Source of the DNA: Rhabdornis inornatus
Taxonomy: Eukaryota; Chordata; Aves; Passeriformes; Rhabdornithidae
Reading direction: 5' to 3'
Length of the DNA: 64,000 bases
NCBI GenBank assembly: GCA_013397075.1
Contig: VWZS01009922.1
Location: 2,920,441 to 2,984,440 of the forward strand
The notes under the pieces were generated by a model, which was not told the DNA's origin, did no database searches, and saw only the letters and a list, made by a program, of their open reading frames with translations. Shown one piece after another: positions 1-14,863 of the stretch (its first letter is position 1; each line of letters begins with the position of its first letter). The position numbers and the translations under genes are program-made.

Positions 1-1007
1 TGAGAAAAACATTCTAGGATATAATTTGATTAAATGCTACTGTTCCTCAAGAAAATATTGTACCAAAAAAACCCCAAAAACCAAACAACAAAAAACGTAA
101 CAAGCAACAAATCCAACGTAATAATAGTGATGCCAAATAGCACAATCTTCAGTGTATTTCATTACACACTAATACTTGGCTGAATCATGAAAGTATTAAT
201 CTGGTATCATCTTGCCACACATGAGTTCTCCTGCAGATTTTCATCTCATTAAATACAGAAAACAGATTCCTTTTAACAGCTACAGTTTCTGGTGATTTCT
301 TGAAGAAACTAAAGAGAAGAAACCAAAGAGAAGAAACCTAAGAAAAACAGGTATTTGTCACGTATCATAAATCCTGTTCCTCCACCTGGAAGGAGACTAT
401 TCACATCTTAAAACCATATTTAATGAAGTTATATAGTAGACACACTGCATACAATGAAAATATATTGGCGGTTAACATAAATATCAGGAATCATTTTCTA
501 ACTTTCAGATCCTGGCATATAAGAACAAATTCTCCTAGTATTTTGTTAACCTTCTTGCCCCAAGACAGTCAGAAAGAATGAAAACCATAACATGCAAGAC
601 CATACACACTATCTAGTGAGCAAGAATAACCATATTCCAACAGCTCTAACTGCATTATAGTCACATTATTTACAGACTTTTACAGTCATGGTGACACAGA
701 CATACTCAAACTCCTGCTGAACTAACTAAACTTAGATGTTGAGAACAGGCTAAGCAGCAGCATGACAGGAGACTTTGCCCAGAAAGTAGGTTGAACAAGC
801 CTGTGCTGAGGTTTATGCAGATGAAAGGAGACCAGTAAACTTCCTTACACTGCTATAACCTAGTCCGAAGTACCATTTGTTTGAGAACATTAGAACAGGG
901 AAAGTCCCACATACATCAGTCAGAAGGGATTTTGCCAGGAACTTCACTCATGCCCACATTTCGTGCTACCTGTATTTGCATACCAAATTTTCAAAACAAA
1001 CAAACCC

Positions 1008-1178
1008 ACCCACAACTTATTTTGCTTTGCTTGCATGTGCAGCTTTTCCTTTACCTAATAAATTCACTATCTCGACCCACACTTTTAACCCTTCTGACTC
1101 ATTTCTCCATTGTAGTATGGGGGAGTGAGTGAGCAGCTGTGTGGGTCTTAGCTGCCTACTGAGCTTAACCCAGTACAA
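1008..1178 (+). mobile_element. Fragment of avian LTR (R/U5 part), same family as the LTR at 45.4-46.0 kb
   Basis: The segment aligns by eye with the last third of the solo LTR at 45415-46001. Shared blocks are a TTTGCTTTGCTTGC-type stretch, a GCAGCTTTT block, TTTTAACCCTTCTGA, and GGGAGTGAGTGAGCAGCTG followed by CTTAGCTGC and a degenerate TTAACCCAG end. The U3 half is missing, so this is a 5'-truncated remnant. No target-site duplication was found. It lies within LRCH1 intron 1, antisense to the gene. Confidence 0.7.
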
Positions 1179-3034
1179 ATAAGTAACATCTACTGCCATA
1201 CAACTTTAAACAATTTAGAAATTCTAAACACAGGCATTCCACAGATGCCATCAGAACTTAACAGGAAAAAAACCACCACACACCAGCTCAACATAAGCAA
1301 GCCTGTGTCTCTGAATATTTTTACTGAGAACTCCAGTCTTGAGTGCTACAAGTGCCTCACTACCATCTTTCTAATGGAGAAACCCCGACATACACAGAAT
1401 AGGATTTAAAACTAAGACCACACAAAGCACTTCCAAAACGCACTAACCTAGGTCTTCTCTTCAGTATTTCCTTAACAGACTAACAACAAGAGTCTACATT
1501 TGGTAATACAGATGCAAAACGTGTCAGAATTTATGTCAATACACAAACGGAGCAAAACTCTGCAAGTAGGTCTGTGGATAAATACGTCAGCAAACAAAAG
1601 GTCCCGTCATAGTCTATCCTGTGATCCCATAAAATCTGGATACAAAGTTAGAATAACGCTTTTATTAAATTAACTGCATATTCTAACTGATACTTATCAT
1701 TTATTTACAAAAAAAATTCTCTTAAAGAAGCTGTTTTTGTGAAGTTGTAACTAGATCTTAACCAAAAGTTTTTAAAAGGACAACTCAAATGCCAGTGGAA
1801 CCAAAATTATCACAAGTGAGAGAAAAACACATATAACAGATCCAAACCAAGTGAACAACACAGCTCTGCCATACAAGAGAGGCAGTTGAAGGGTTATGTT
1901 TTAGATCACAAAATGACCTGGAACCTACACTGCAATTACTTATAGTATTTTAAATGGAATAGGTAAAAATCCAAACCACCTATTACTCTATCGCCTTAAA
2001 TTTGATCACCTAGACATCTGTGCCATCAATTCACCTTAAATAGTAAGACTGCTTAGAATGCAACTCCTTTTATGTCACTGACACTTCTAAAGCTGGTCTT
2101 TCTGTATCCATAGCACCAGTACATAAAAAATCCTGATGTCATCTGCATTCCACCAAGGGTGGAGGCAGACAAACACTTTCTCAAAATGAGTTCCCAAGAA
2201 ATCCACATTCATAAAACCAAAACATCCTGTTTCTATAAATGGAATTGACAAGCAATCCATTCTAGGATAGATCCTCAGGGAGGAATGCTTAATTATAAAG
2301 CAATTTTACCTGTATTTGATTTAAAACCTTCCTCAATATTATGCATAACCTTCATTTTTATGTTCCTAATTCATATTGCAAAATACAAAAGGAGATGCAA
2401 GTGAAAAATTATCACAAGAAGAAAAGTCCACTTTAATATCTTTAAAAAGACAGGGTCATAAGCTAGGATTTGTACACTATTGAAACAAATTATATTCTAC
2501 AACCTCATACAAATATATACCTACTAGAAGAAATTTTTAATTTGTTCACACCAGAATATCAGTCATTTTTATGTGGCTCTAGAATGTTAATCCAATATCT
2601 ACCCAGAGAAAATGAACAATACCCTCAAGGAAATCATTAAGTGTCTCATACAATAAATTAGTTTTATTTCTTCACAACCCAGCATCAGTCAGGATTTTCA
2701 AGACTTTCCTCCTTAGAAAACAAAGCCATTGCTGATAAAATCAGTGAGTGATTGCTGGTAATGGTGCTAAAAGTAACAGCAAGGCCAAGTTGTAGATACA
2801 CAGGGACCTGGAGTACATGGTAGGTCAGACACAATCAAGGTCATACTTAACTCTGTCATAAAAAAATGTAAAAATACACCAAGGAAGAATGTGATCATGG
2901 AATCACAATCTTGGCAAGTGATAGCATAAGCCTGGAACAATGACAATCATGAGCTCCCACCAAGTCTAAGGTACAAATTACTAAAATGAGAGTTGGGTGC
3001 ATTAACAGTGACTATTGAGAAATAAGCTGAACAC

Positions 3035-3086
3035 ACATTACCCCTAGAAAAGTATTTACAACATTACCCCTAGAAAGGTATTTACA
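3035..3086. repeat. 26-bp tandem duplication
   Basis: Two adjacent 26-bp units, 3035-3060 and 3061-3086, begin ACATTACCCCTAGAAA and end GTATTTACA. They differ at a single base (A versus G after the AGAAA block). Such near-identity points to a recent local duplication in the intron. Confidence 0.9.
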
Positions 3087-4628
3087 AAGCAACTCACAAA
3101 TTGCTACGTCCAGTTGTTAATAACAAAATAGAAGACAATAAAACTGTTAAAGCACCCAAAAACCTGTAAGGTTTTGTGAAACTGCAAGATTTGGGATCTG
3201 AAATCATATTTCACAGCAGAACACCAAAGGTTCATCTGTTTAGGACTGTCTCACAAGCCCTTGCAACATTTAGTACAGCAGTGTAAGATAAGAGTAGCAT
3301 CAACTCTGTCCCCCACTGCTTTGAGGGTGGTTTCCACCCCAAGAACAGGCATAGCAAGCAAAATCACGTGCCAGCTCCTTAATGCTACAATTCAAAGCCT
3401 GTCCCAGTAATTTAAACCCATCATCATCACCATTTAGGTCGCCACTCTATTTACACGGGCAGCAGCTTTCAGCAGGAAGCTAGATGGACAATTGCAGTGG
3501 GATCCTAAATTACCGTAATTGGAATTATCCCTCATTAATCAAATACCTAAGTTTATTAAGTACAAAAGTAAAAAATAACGTATAAACAACTGCAGAGGAG
3601 TAAAAACCTGCTACAGTGTATTAGCTGATCTAGAGAAGAAAAAAAGAATAAACGACCGGAAGTTGAAGCTAAAATACAAAATTGCTGTGTAATCTCTTTT
3701 ATTTGTTTCCAAAAGAAATATATAATCAATCATACCATTACCACTGGCATACTTTAAAATTGAGACAGTACACATGAGCATAGATTTCTGATCTAGATAC
3801 ACAGACTCAGACAGGGAAATTGATGGCCAGCATTAGGCAGAGGGACAAACTGTATCAACATAAAAGCTTCTTTTATAAAGACAAATCAATTGCATCAACA
3901 TGTTTCAGCAAAGATAGTTCACTAGCATCAGAATGTAAACAGCAGCACAAAATAAGGCAAGACATCTGGTAAAGAAAACAGGACTGACTAAATACTCTTG
4001 TGAGTATTAGAGAAATTCCTCTAAAAGCAAGCAGCTTCTGTTAATCAAGCAAAAAACCCTGGCAGCATACTACCCTTTTTTTTCTTTTTTGCAAGACTGC
4101 TTCCCAATGATTTATTTACACTCTTCCCCAGGAAAAACAAAATTTTTATGTTCACATAACCTTAATTTGATAACTTAATCATAATAATTACCAATAAAGT
4201 AATATATTTCTCCCTATGTTCTGGGTTTTTTTCACACATATTCATTGGGTTATCCTCATGCTATCACTATTTCATGCACCAAGGAAGAGTTTAGAAAAAT
4301 ATGAAAAAGTAGAACTCTATCATGTATAAATTGGAGCAGGTAAAATATTTTCTATATATAATACACAATATATTTAGCACACATGATGACATAATGTAAA
4401 GGCACTAAGACTGAGCACAAGCAATACTTGCTTTTTTCCAAGCTGAATCAATTACAAGCAGAAGAATACCTTCTGACTGCAAATATTTTTATTTCTATGA
4501 TTAGAACATTGAAAAACAATATGGTTTTGTTAAGAGATAAAGAAGAAAAAATTTTGGACTAATTCCTTCAAATACTGTTAACCAAGAATGAGATTTATCT
4601 TCAATAAGTACCTTAACAAAAATAATAT

Positions 4629-4706
4629 ATATTCAAAATAGCAAACAAAAATATCAAAATATTCAAAATATTATTTGAGTATCAAAATATTTGAAAATAG
4701 CAAACA
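4629..4706. repeat. AT-rich imperfect repeats (AAAATA-type)
   Basis: The stretch repeats TCAAAATAT-type words. It carries two copies of a longer word ending GAAAATAGCAAACA or CAAAATAGCAAACA about 58 bases apart. It is low-complexity intronic DNA with no coding potential. Confidence 0.6.
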
Positions 4707-6807
4707 TTCTATAAAAAACTATTTGGCTAAAAGCTACAAGCAAGAAATGTAACCAGCATATAGTACATAGCCACCAAAACACAAAACTAAAGATTCTATT
4801 TCACAGGGTCACCTGTATTTAGGTAAACTGGCAAGGTTTCTGCTTAGTCCACTAGGCAAAATTCCAGCTTTCTGCAGACTGAGCACAGGTATTCTACAGA
4901 AGCTGATCTGGAATTACTCTTTTTCACAAATTGTTTAGAACAAGAGGATTTGCATTTTAGAAACTGTAATTCTGGAGGTAAATAGCTCTCTGAGATGCTC
5001 GTGCTTTACTACCCCCGTACCAATACCATGATTTATTTCTTCATTTTAGAGCCTTAGCACCAATAATGAAATCTAATAACTGTCTTTGAAAAGATATTCG
5101 CTAGACCAATCATCTCAAATTTGTGTGATCACAAATTTGATCAGAACTCATTTTATTTTGGCCATATTTCCAAATTACCGTGTCTATAAAGCCTTACACT
5201 GCAAACCTAGAACACAAAACCCCAATACTGATTTCTTGGATGATTTTAAAATGAGGGTTCTGTGGATGTTTACGAGCTATGTCAAGAAAAACTCTGATTC
5301 TCATGAAGAATTTGTCCATATTGACTTCACATACACACACAAAAAAAGTTTTTAAAAAGTGGTTGTTTAATTAATTCCGTTCCATCTTGCAGCACCATGT
5401 ATTATTCCTATTTAGTCTAATAAAAAAATTGGGGAAAAAGCTAACAGATCTGTGAAGCACATAGAGGGAAGCAATCTCCAGCCTTTTTCGCAAGTTTTCA
5501 GACCTTTTATTGGTATCAGCTTTTTTCAGATTTAAATAGCCTATTCACTCTTCTCCTGACTACTTCAAACTCCTGATTTAAAACTCCATCCAAAGTATTT
5601 AGAAATCACTCCAAAACTTTCATTTATAATAAGCACACATTCACATCTAGTAACTGGTATATTTGTTTCATGGGGGAGGGCAGTGTAAGGGTTGGGGTGG
5701 ATTTTTTTTCCCTTTTAAAGGTAAACCCTGCAACAATGGATAGAAACACAAAGAAACTTCACAGACTCCTTCTGTTGCCTACATATACAGTCTCAACTGC
5801 AATGCTTGAGTTTCACTGTTCCCACAGCAATACCCTGATTTATCTCTTCATTTCAGAGCCTTTCCCTGTAGAGGCTAAACCTCACACTCTCTTACTTCCC
5901 TCTAACAAGCCCTTGTAGAAAAGCCTCTTTTTCTTTAGGCTACCAATGCTTCATAGGTAAACATGGCTTAAATTTTTCTGATAAATGGGATGCTGGTGGG
6001 ATCCCAGAGCCACATCTCCCACAGCTTAACATTTAAGTGCATAACTGAAATGCTTCAGTGAGACTACCAATTACTGCAGTTGTGTTACTGCCACACAGAA
6101 CTGCTCAACACCAAACAGAGCTACGAGATTCCAGAAGCCATTTTTAGCCCAGGGCACTAGGCCAAAAATAACCTTTTCAGTTCTCTAGGAAGCCAAATGT
6201 ACAAAGATATGAAAACTGGCAGAAGGAGTACAGGACTTCTTGCCAAAATACTGATTTTTTTTTTTGTTGTGCAAAATTACTACTCTTTCATATTAACTGA
6301 TTCTTAACTGATTGCAAATCTACAGTGATATTCTTTTTGAGACTATTTCTGAGTTGTGTGTCTGTGCCAGATGCTACTATAAAGTGAGTTTCTGCATTGT
6401 GTTAATACATTTAAAACCACTCCCAGGACTTAAGACCTTAATGGAAGCTTTAAGTCTTTACAGCTATCTCAACATCTTCCAGAACAAAACTAATTCAAAT
6501 CAACATTCATTCTTCAAGATACCATACACTGACATTTAGAAAAAAAACATAAAAAAAGAAACCCCAAAAAATACCAGAGAACCAAAGTTGGATTCCATTC
6601 ACAGTTTTGTGTCTGATCTGTTCTGAGATATGGATTAAGCCATTCAAAATTCCTGCTTCTCAGCTTTTCCATTCTATACAACCAGAGATAACGTGCATCA
6701 TTACAGAACAATGAAATAATTCACTGAGCAAAGTTTGCACAGTAATTTTTTAATGCAAACATAGACCAAGATCTATGTGAGGAACAACTAAAAGTAGAAA
6801 TCTTAAA

Positions 6808-6858
6808 GTCATTATATTAATGACTTAAAGACTTAAGCTCTTAAAGTCATTACATTAA
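6808..6858. repeat. Hairpin plus direct repeat of CTTAAAGTCATTA
   Basis: An AAGTCATTA arm is followed after three bases by its exact reverse complement TAATGACTT. The word CTTAAAGTCATTA then recurs about 35 bases further on, so the spot holds both an inverted and a direct repeat. It may be a degraded short element. No function is claimed. Confidence 0.6.
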
Positions 6859-9800
6859 CAATCAATATAATTACATAAAAGGCTTTCAAACTACAAGAAA
6901 TTCAAAACACTACTTTCACCACCCTTAGAAGATCCTGACTGGTTGGCTGAATGTCAAAGTCACAAACAGCACATTTCAACAGAGCAGTAATAGCAGCAAT
7001 ACCATGACACAAAAGTGTCTCATGGTCTACACCATGACAGTGTCTGCCTTATCTCTAAATTCCCTTACAAAATGTTAGCAAATTGAAGTTACTGGATATT
7101 TTAAATTAGTTCATATTTTCTTTTTATGGTGAATTTGAGACAGCACATGGAAAAAAACAAAAAAAAACGAAAGTAGTTCTGAAGATGGGGGAGAAACTTT
7201 CCAATTTTTTTACTGAAAAACCAAATTTAGACTCTGCAGCCTTTTTTGTCCCCCCTAAATAAAACCTCAGAAAAATAACATAAAATGATACATTGCCAAA
7301 TTAACATAACAGTTTTTCATCACATTTGAAAATTCAGATAGAAAACGGAAACATCCATTAGAACATGGCTACAATTCAGTAAATCAGTTTTAATTTCCGC
7401 ACATTATGACTAAGAAGCTACATCATTGTATTGATGTTGTGTGGTACTGATGGGTCTCAAAACAAGACAAAGTATGGAAACATTTCAGATGGATGGCACA
7501 AGGATATTCTTGGTCACACATCTTCCTTCAAGCACACTAGTAAGCAGGGGAAAATAAAATACCACGTCTAGCAAACCCTGCAAGTGACAGGACATGTGTG
7601 AGCAAGGAAAAAAGCAAGTCAGTAACACAAGACAATCTGAACGACTGCTAAGTGGAACACAAGCAAGGAGCAGGCATTCCGCCAGACTAGAATTCAAACC
7701 TTGGAAAAGGGATCACAGACAAAACTTACCAAGCAGGGAATCTACACTGTACAAAGTGGAAGGCAAAAGGACAGTTTTCTTGAACTGGGATGAACTCAAA
7801 AAGCAACAACAAAATAAGCAAACAAGAAGCCCTAGCAACACAACAAAATGAGCATGGGAAATCTCGGGTTAAGTTGTTCCCCTTGATCAATCACAGCTGT
7901 ATTTAGCAACCAGGGCATCCTTGTCCTGCCCCAACTGCTGAGAAAGCTCCTTTCAGCTTTGACCAGACACCCATTCCAGAAATCTTCATAACTGTCTGCA
8001 TTTTTTAAATTATATAACATGTGAATGACACTATGTTCTTCCTTCTTCCCCACTGAATAGACAGACAGCTTTGCTGTTAATGCCCTTGCCCTGCCTTAAA
8101 AAGACTGAATTGAATGAATTCAGCTAAGCCTCACTATTCTCAAAATACAGAAATATTACAGCAGCAATGGTACTACCTGTCTATAGTTCAATAATCCCTA
8201 TTTCTCCTGTCATTAGGTTTTTAAATAGTTAGAAGTTCAAATAGTACAAAAAGCCATTTTAATAACAAAAGCTTTGCTTGCCATGATTACAATTTCACTG
8301 TCTTTAAAATCTGATGTAAGGTTCTTACTATACATAAACTATTGCACCTGCATTTTTGGTATCTTGCCTTACCCTGTAAAGGTTATCCAGGGGTGTATTC
8401 TGCTCCACTTCTTTCCTTGCCTTAATCTCTGATTCAATTTTCTTTTTCTACCCCATTTCTTGCCCATTTTACAAAACCTCTCCATCAGTTTCAGTGATTT
8501 ATCTTTGCACACACATTTTAAGAACTTGTTTCTTTCTGTTCACCAAAACAACAGATCCAGCTTCTTACTCATGCTTTTCTCTTCACAGTTAAGTGTGGTG
8601 CGTTTTTTCCCCCATCTTATTTACTTTCCATTTTTACGTTTTGCCTGTCTAACATAATGCTACAAAGGAGAGGTGTCATTGCAAATAGCACAGCCAAAGA
8701 TGAAGACTTCAGATGCTAAAAAACCTCCTGTCTGTTCACACACGATAAATTGAAGTGAAAGTGTCATTTGCAGTCACTTCGTTACTTTTGAAACATACTG
8801 CTTTAGAATATAAACCAGTATTATAGTAGTATTTTAGTATTCTTTACAGTATAAAGAAATCAAGTCACATGCTATGTTCAAATATTCTTCCAAGATGTAC
8901 TTTGCTGAATTTTATTTCTTTAATTCAAAAAACTATGTCTTAAATCCTCCACACACATATTAATGCCAGCTGTTCCAGCAATGTCACCTCCTACCAGAAA
9001 TAAGTATTTCTCAGGCTATAATAGCAGAAAACACCTATTTTATACAGTTAAATCCAAAACCTATAAATTAAATCTGCTACTAATCTAGTATTTTAAAGGA
9101 CCACGGTCCTGAAAGGAAATAAAAATATTACAACTACTGCACTTTGCTCCACGGAATAAAATCACCCATCTACAGAAAATCAACATAAAAATCTCATCCA
9201 TCCAGCAGCACAGGTCACTGCTAACATGATGCCCAGATATTTTGCCCTTGTTCTGCTTCTCATAAAGACCACTATTCTCATACTTAAAACCTCCACCTAC
9301 TTCCAGTAATTTCTCTAACCATTCCTAGAAGAATTGCTTCACATAATCATCATGAACTTATCAGCTAGCTTTTAACTAAATCCACACAATCTTAGCTGAA
9401 CATGAAACACTTCATGCAGCTTCAAAAGCAAGTGCAAACCTCAGGCTCCAAATTAGGAGCAAAACTAACCCCCACTCGGCTCTGCACAATCATCATCTCA
9501 CAAGTTTTGACTTTTTGTTTTTTCCTTTAAGAATATTTCTCCTACAGTCTGGGATAGGAGGACAAAAGACTGTTATTGTTATTTCTATTTTTAAATAGTT
9601 AGGAGGTTTACAGGCATTAGGGTGTTCTGCACCATACAAGGAAAAAAAGAATAAAAAGCTGGCCAGCAAGGCACCCCTTAGAGAAAGACGCTGGGGAGAA
9701 AGCATTAGCATTTCATAAATTAACTCCTCCCACAAAGACACAGCTACACACAAATTCAGAAAGGAATTATTCCTCCAGAAGCTTAACTCCTCAGTACCAT

Positions 9801-12618
9801 TCCAAAGAACTGCTCTGATGTGTGTATAATACATTGCACAGCATGGTCAGCAGAGAACAGTCAGAAGCAAGGAGATGTAACACCTGTTTCTAGTTTTGAC
9901 AGTGATCGCTCGCTGAACACAGGGATAACGTTTCTGGCTCTGTCAGTTTTTCACATCGGAGGACAGTAAATGGGTACACTAGCCATAATTCTGGTCTCAG
10001 CAGAACAAGTTTAAGACATCTCTGGTTTGGGAAGTGCCATTTCAATCATTTAAATCATATTGATTTTAACTGTGCATTAGCAACCTAACCAGCTTGGGAA
10101 CGTTCACAAACCCAGTAAATGCTTACTAACAGTCAGCAAGAACACAGCAGGCAGAATGATGAGCAGTCAGCCTGTGCCTGGAGAAGTTGCTCATCCTTCC
10201 TAGAATGGTCATTCTGATACACATCCTGGTTGATCTTGCAACTCTGCAAGCAGCAAAAACACTGGGTTTTCCTTATGGAGACACACGGATGCTAAGCTTC
10301 CCAAACTTCAATTCAACAGTTAGCATTTTAAAGTATGAATTTGAAACTATTATTTGTAGCATAAAGTGTCATGTATCTTGGAGCCAAACAATTTTCCCCA
10401 TGTTTATCTGATTCTCTAGGCACACAATTCTAATCAATATGAACATAACTGGCACTTTTCCTCAGTTTCACAGATTTCAGATAATTATCCCAAGCCACTA
10501 CACACATTTCCCTTCTTTGACTTCATATATTTTCTTTCAATAGTTCATAAGTTCTCATTCTCTGACACTTCTGCCTTTAACAGTATCTTCTTTTTACCTA
10601 TTTCCTTGTTCAAACCTATATTGCATTGGCATTTGCCCCTTTCCTCTTCCAAGCCACAGCTCTACCGTGCAAATATCCATTCCTCTGTCATAGCTGATTC
10701 TGCCCCAGCCTATTCCCCTCACAGAAGTATTCAGTGTTTTCAAAACTCTGTGTACAGTAACTGTGTTAAGATTCATACAGTCTCTCCTGTTTAAAAAATG
10801 TCTAAACCAAGATGCCTTTTTTGAAGACACAATAGAAACAGACCAGGGAAGGACAAAAAGGAGGCTCACAAACAATGCAGGGATATTCGGCTTCTACCTC
10901 CCACCAGGCCAGTGATTACAGGCTAATGGATCTGTAAAACTGCCTGTCTAAAAGCATTTGAAAGGGAACCTGTAGCACCTTGACTTTCCTAACAGCACTT
11001 CTGGAGCTCTGAGTCAGTCTTTTCCAAGCAGATTGGCCAAGGATGCAGAAAGTGACAATATTTCTACAAAAGCCTTCAGCCTTTATTCATTTACATGCAC
11101 AGCATGTCCAAACATGGCAATTCGAGGCAGAACCGTTTAAAAAACTGCCACCCTAAAGAGGAAGTTCACTTTGGGGGGTAAAGGTTCAATCCACAGCAGA
11201 GCCTACTCCTGCTGACACTGAGACGTTTCACCCTTCTTCCCACCCGATGGCTTTTAGGCTGGTATCTCTCCTACCCCTTAGCCCGTGCACTAGTTTTGAA
11301 GCCTCTCTACAAAGCAAGCAAGTCAAAAAGAAAAAACAAACAAACAAATACAAGGGAAAGACACACACGCACAGAGTCAGCGGTAGAAAGCCATTAATCT
11401 GCTCGAGCCACATTCTGAAACAGTAACCAGGCAATTGTGTACTCATAATTTGTTCCACGCAACAAAGACAGTCTGAGCTAATTCACTTTATTTTGCGCTG
11501 AGGAGAGTCTAACAGCACCTGCAAAGTCACTGGCTACATTTCAGCTATGGAGGCATAAATCTCCAGACAAAAGAGGTAACTTTCAAAAGCACCACTGACT
11601 AGACTCCATAGCAAGAGAACTAATAGACTCATTTCAATAGAAGTCAATAGCCTTGGTGTTTATAAGATCCACAAGCAAGGATATAGTCAGGCTTCAGGAA
11701 GAATAAAAGGGCCAAGAAGGTTTAAATGGTATTCTGCAGTTATAAGTTGCTATGCACATCAATGTTTCTAAAAGCACTCTTTTAGTTTGATAAAAAACTA
11801 AAGCATTGCTTATGAATAAAAAACAGGAGCTAAGATATGTTGGCACAGAGATGTCCAGACAGACCACACAATCAGGTAGCGTCAGAAACTGTTAAATACA
11901 TAATAATGTTACATACACTGCTGGATACATAATAATGAATACAAAATTGATTTATCTTCATTTTTAGCCATAAGAATTACATCTCCTAAGCTGCAGGGTA
12001 ATATTCAATTCATTGGTGATAATAAGCAAACATATTTATACTCTCTCCCTGTCCTAACATACTTAAGATATTATTTGAGTAAAAAACCAGTAAGTAAGGT
12101 TAGAAACCTTCAAATAAACACAGGAAGGCTGTAGCAAGAGACTGACTTTTGAAATTAAAAAGAAACAGAGTTCTATTCATTTTTTAGCCTTAAGACATTA
12201 TTTATTGATATGAGTTTAGATTAAATGAGTAAAATGAAAGCATCTCAGCCTTATTCAAAAAAACCTACAACTTAATCAAAATATGAAGTCAAAATTACGA
12301 ATTATGCAAAGTAATTATCAGAGAGAATTTTTAAAAGGAGTGGAGCATATCAAATATCTTCTTCTCTAGTGGCCAAATAACAATCAAATTCTAAACAAGA
12401 GTCCATACAGTGGTCATATTAGATATTTGGAAGTGTGCAGTAGCACAAACAAACCAGTCTGGATGCATGACATCCTGCCCAGTACAAGCTGCACTTAGAA
12501 CAGGTGGAAACAATTGCACATCTACTGCTGCAGTTAGAAGAATTCTCAGACGTGAAGGAAGAATTACATTAATAAAGCAGGTGGAGAAAATAACAATTAA
12601 ATTCTGGCAATCTAATGT

Positions 12619-12726
12619 ACACAGAATGCTCTAGGTTGGATTGAACCTTTAAATGTCATCTAACTCAATTCCCCTGTATGGAGCAGCAACATCTTTGACT
12701 AGATAAAGTTGCTCTGAGCCCCATGC
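12619..12726 (-). mobile_element. CR1 LINE 3'-end fragment
   Basis: On the plus strand the block reads as the reverse complement of a CR1 3' end. It has an ACAGAATG-like start, TAGGTTGGATTGAACCTTTAAATGTCATCTAACTC, then a CCCCTG...GAGCAGCAACATCTTTGACTAGAT...GTTGCTCTGAGCCCCATG series (each part compared with the remembered avian consensus). Several substitutions indicate an old copy. The element is in the same orientation as LRCH1. Confidence 0.8.
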
Positions 12727-14863
12727 TCATCACATTTAATTTTAAAAAAAGGTGGGGAAACAAGAAATACTAGTGTTGTTGTTGTTATCAGCAAAACGAA
12801 TGAAAGGAACATTTTTCACCCATACCAGCATCAATGCTCACAGTGATACTGTGATTTTTCAACCATCTTGAAAGCAAATCCATAGTTATACAGTCAAAAC
12901 AACTATTTCGAAGATGCTGGTAGGCAAAGGTGTCTTCAACACAGCATTGTCTGACAAGTGCAGCCCACTTAGAAACACTTTTTAAAACAGCAGGTAGGAG
13001 AGAGAGCATTTTATTGCAGAAAAAAATTTACATTCCTTCCAAAATTTCATACTGTCCAAAGTAGCAATCAAATACTTCAATTTGCAATTATTTTCTAATA
13101 ATCTAGCATGTAATTTAAAGAATTTATTTTCTTCTCTGCCAGGTCACTACCAGCAGCAGCAAGTAATCCCTCCTCATGTGCCTAACTCACCCAATAGAAA
13201 TGGATGAAGCAGGTATTCACCAGAAAAGGTTCAGAGGCTCTGTCTTCAGAAATACAATCAGAGCCCACAGAAGGAGGCTGAAGTAATACAGCAGGCAGCC
13301 ATGGCTACATCTCTGGGGCCTTTGCGTGCTCTTTTATAAAGTAACATGCTTCCAGCATTCCCAGTGGTTTGGAGGAATATAATTGCATGCTATTACTTAA
13401 GAACTATGTGATTACTGTGCCACTGCCTTCTGCATAACCCAGCCTGTAATAAAAGTGATAAGAATAGCATTTATTATTTTTGAAATGGTTTTTGCATTGC
13501 ATCCACACTGTGGTTTAAAACGCCTGACTAAATTCAAGACACTTTACATAGAGGTTTTAATTTCTTCTAACAGTACTGAACACCATGAAAACTCCATTCT
13601 GTGTACAGAGATACTGCCTGAAAGTTCCATCTGACCAGGTCACTCAGCACTTGAGCAGAACTCTCAAAGACTGAGGAAGAAAAGTTCTATCACATTTCTG
13701 TAACCAAGATGTATTTAATGCGAAGAAGAAGCATAACAAGAAGCCACAGGAACAGAAAGTGACAAGTACCGTTCAGCCTCTGGAGTTACTACAGAACGTA
13801 ACTGCAGTAAGAACTAGAAAAATCAAACTATCCCATCCCAGCTGCTAAAGGAAAACAAGCCATGTCCCTTTCGTAAGTGCACCAATTGCTATATAAACTC
13901 TAACTTCAGGAAAAAAAAAAAATGCATGAACAGAGATTAAAGTTGATCACTTTTTTCTTCCTCAGACCTACAAAACGCACTCAGAACCTTTCCAGAAAAC
14001 AAGTTTGATAACATTTTATTTGAGAGTAATTGTAGCCCATCACTTTCTGAATCAAATAATATTTTCAATCTGTAATACTAAAAACACTGTCAAATGCAGA
14101 CATGGTTTCAGTTTTCTGAAAATTCCCTGTTCCTCAAACCTCTAAACTCAACCCCCTTCACTAATCTCCTCTACATCAAGGAGTGTCTCCATTTTTCAGC
14201 GAGACTAGCAATCTCCTCCTCCCCTCAAAAAAACAGTGAAAGGCTACCCCTACCCCAAAACCCAATGTTTCAGGACTTCAGAGACGTGTCAGCACATCAG
14301 ATCCAAACTACAAGTCACTCATTTCAATGATCTATTCCAATTAGTATAAGAAAGTTTTATACCATGCACATTTATGGAGAGGAAGCAAGAGAGAAAATTC
14401 CCATCAAGAGTTTGCCCCAAGAGTTCCAGAAATCTGGCCTTAACCCAAGCATGTCTTCTGTTTATATATCTGTTATGTAATGCAACAAAAGAAAAAAAAC
14501 ATGGATTTTTTGGAAATATATCAACACACAACTTTCAAGGCAGTTCCCATTAAACAGTTACAACAAGCTGTTACAAACAAAACCTTAAAGCAACTATAGA
14601 TTAACACAGTGTTCTTCTAAAAAGGGACAATGATAAAAGGGCTGCTGTTGTCACAAGATTAAGACATGGGTTGACCTACACTGCTGTTTAGATCAAACAA
14701 AAAGAGAATGAAAACAAAATTCTTCATTCAATTTTGTATTGAATGTTTTCCATGTAAACTCTGACAAAAGCACAATAATGCTTGAAAAGAAAGACTACTT
14801 TTTTCCTAGAAAAATCAGTAGAACAAGCAAGCCTGTTAGAAGCAGGTGCTACCTATCCATACC

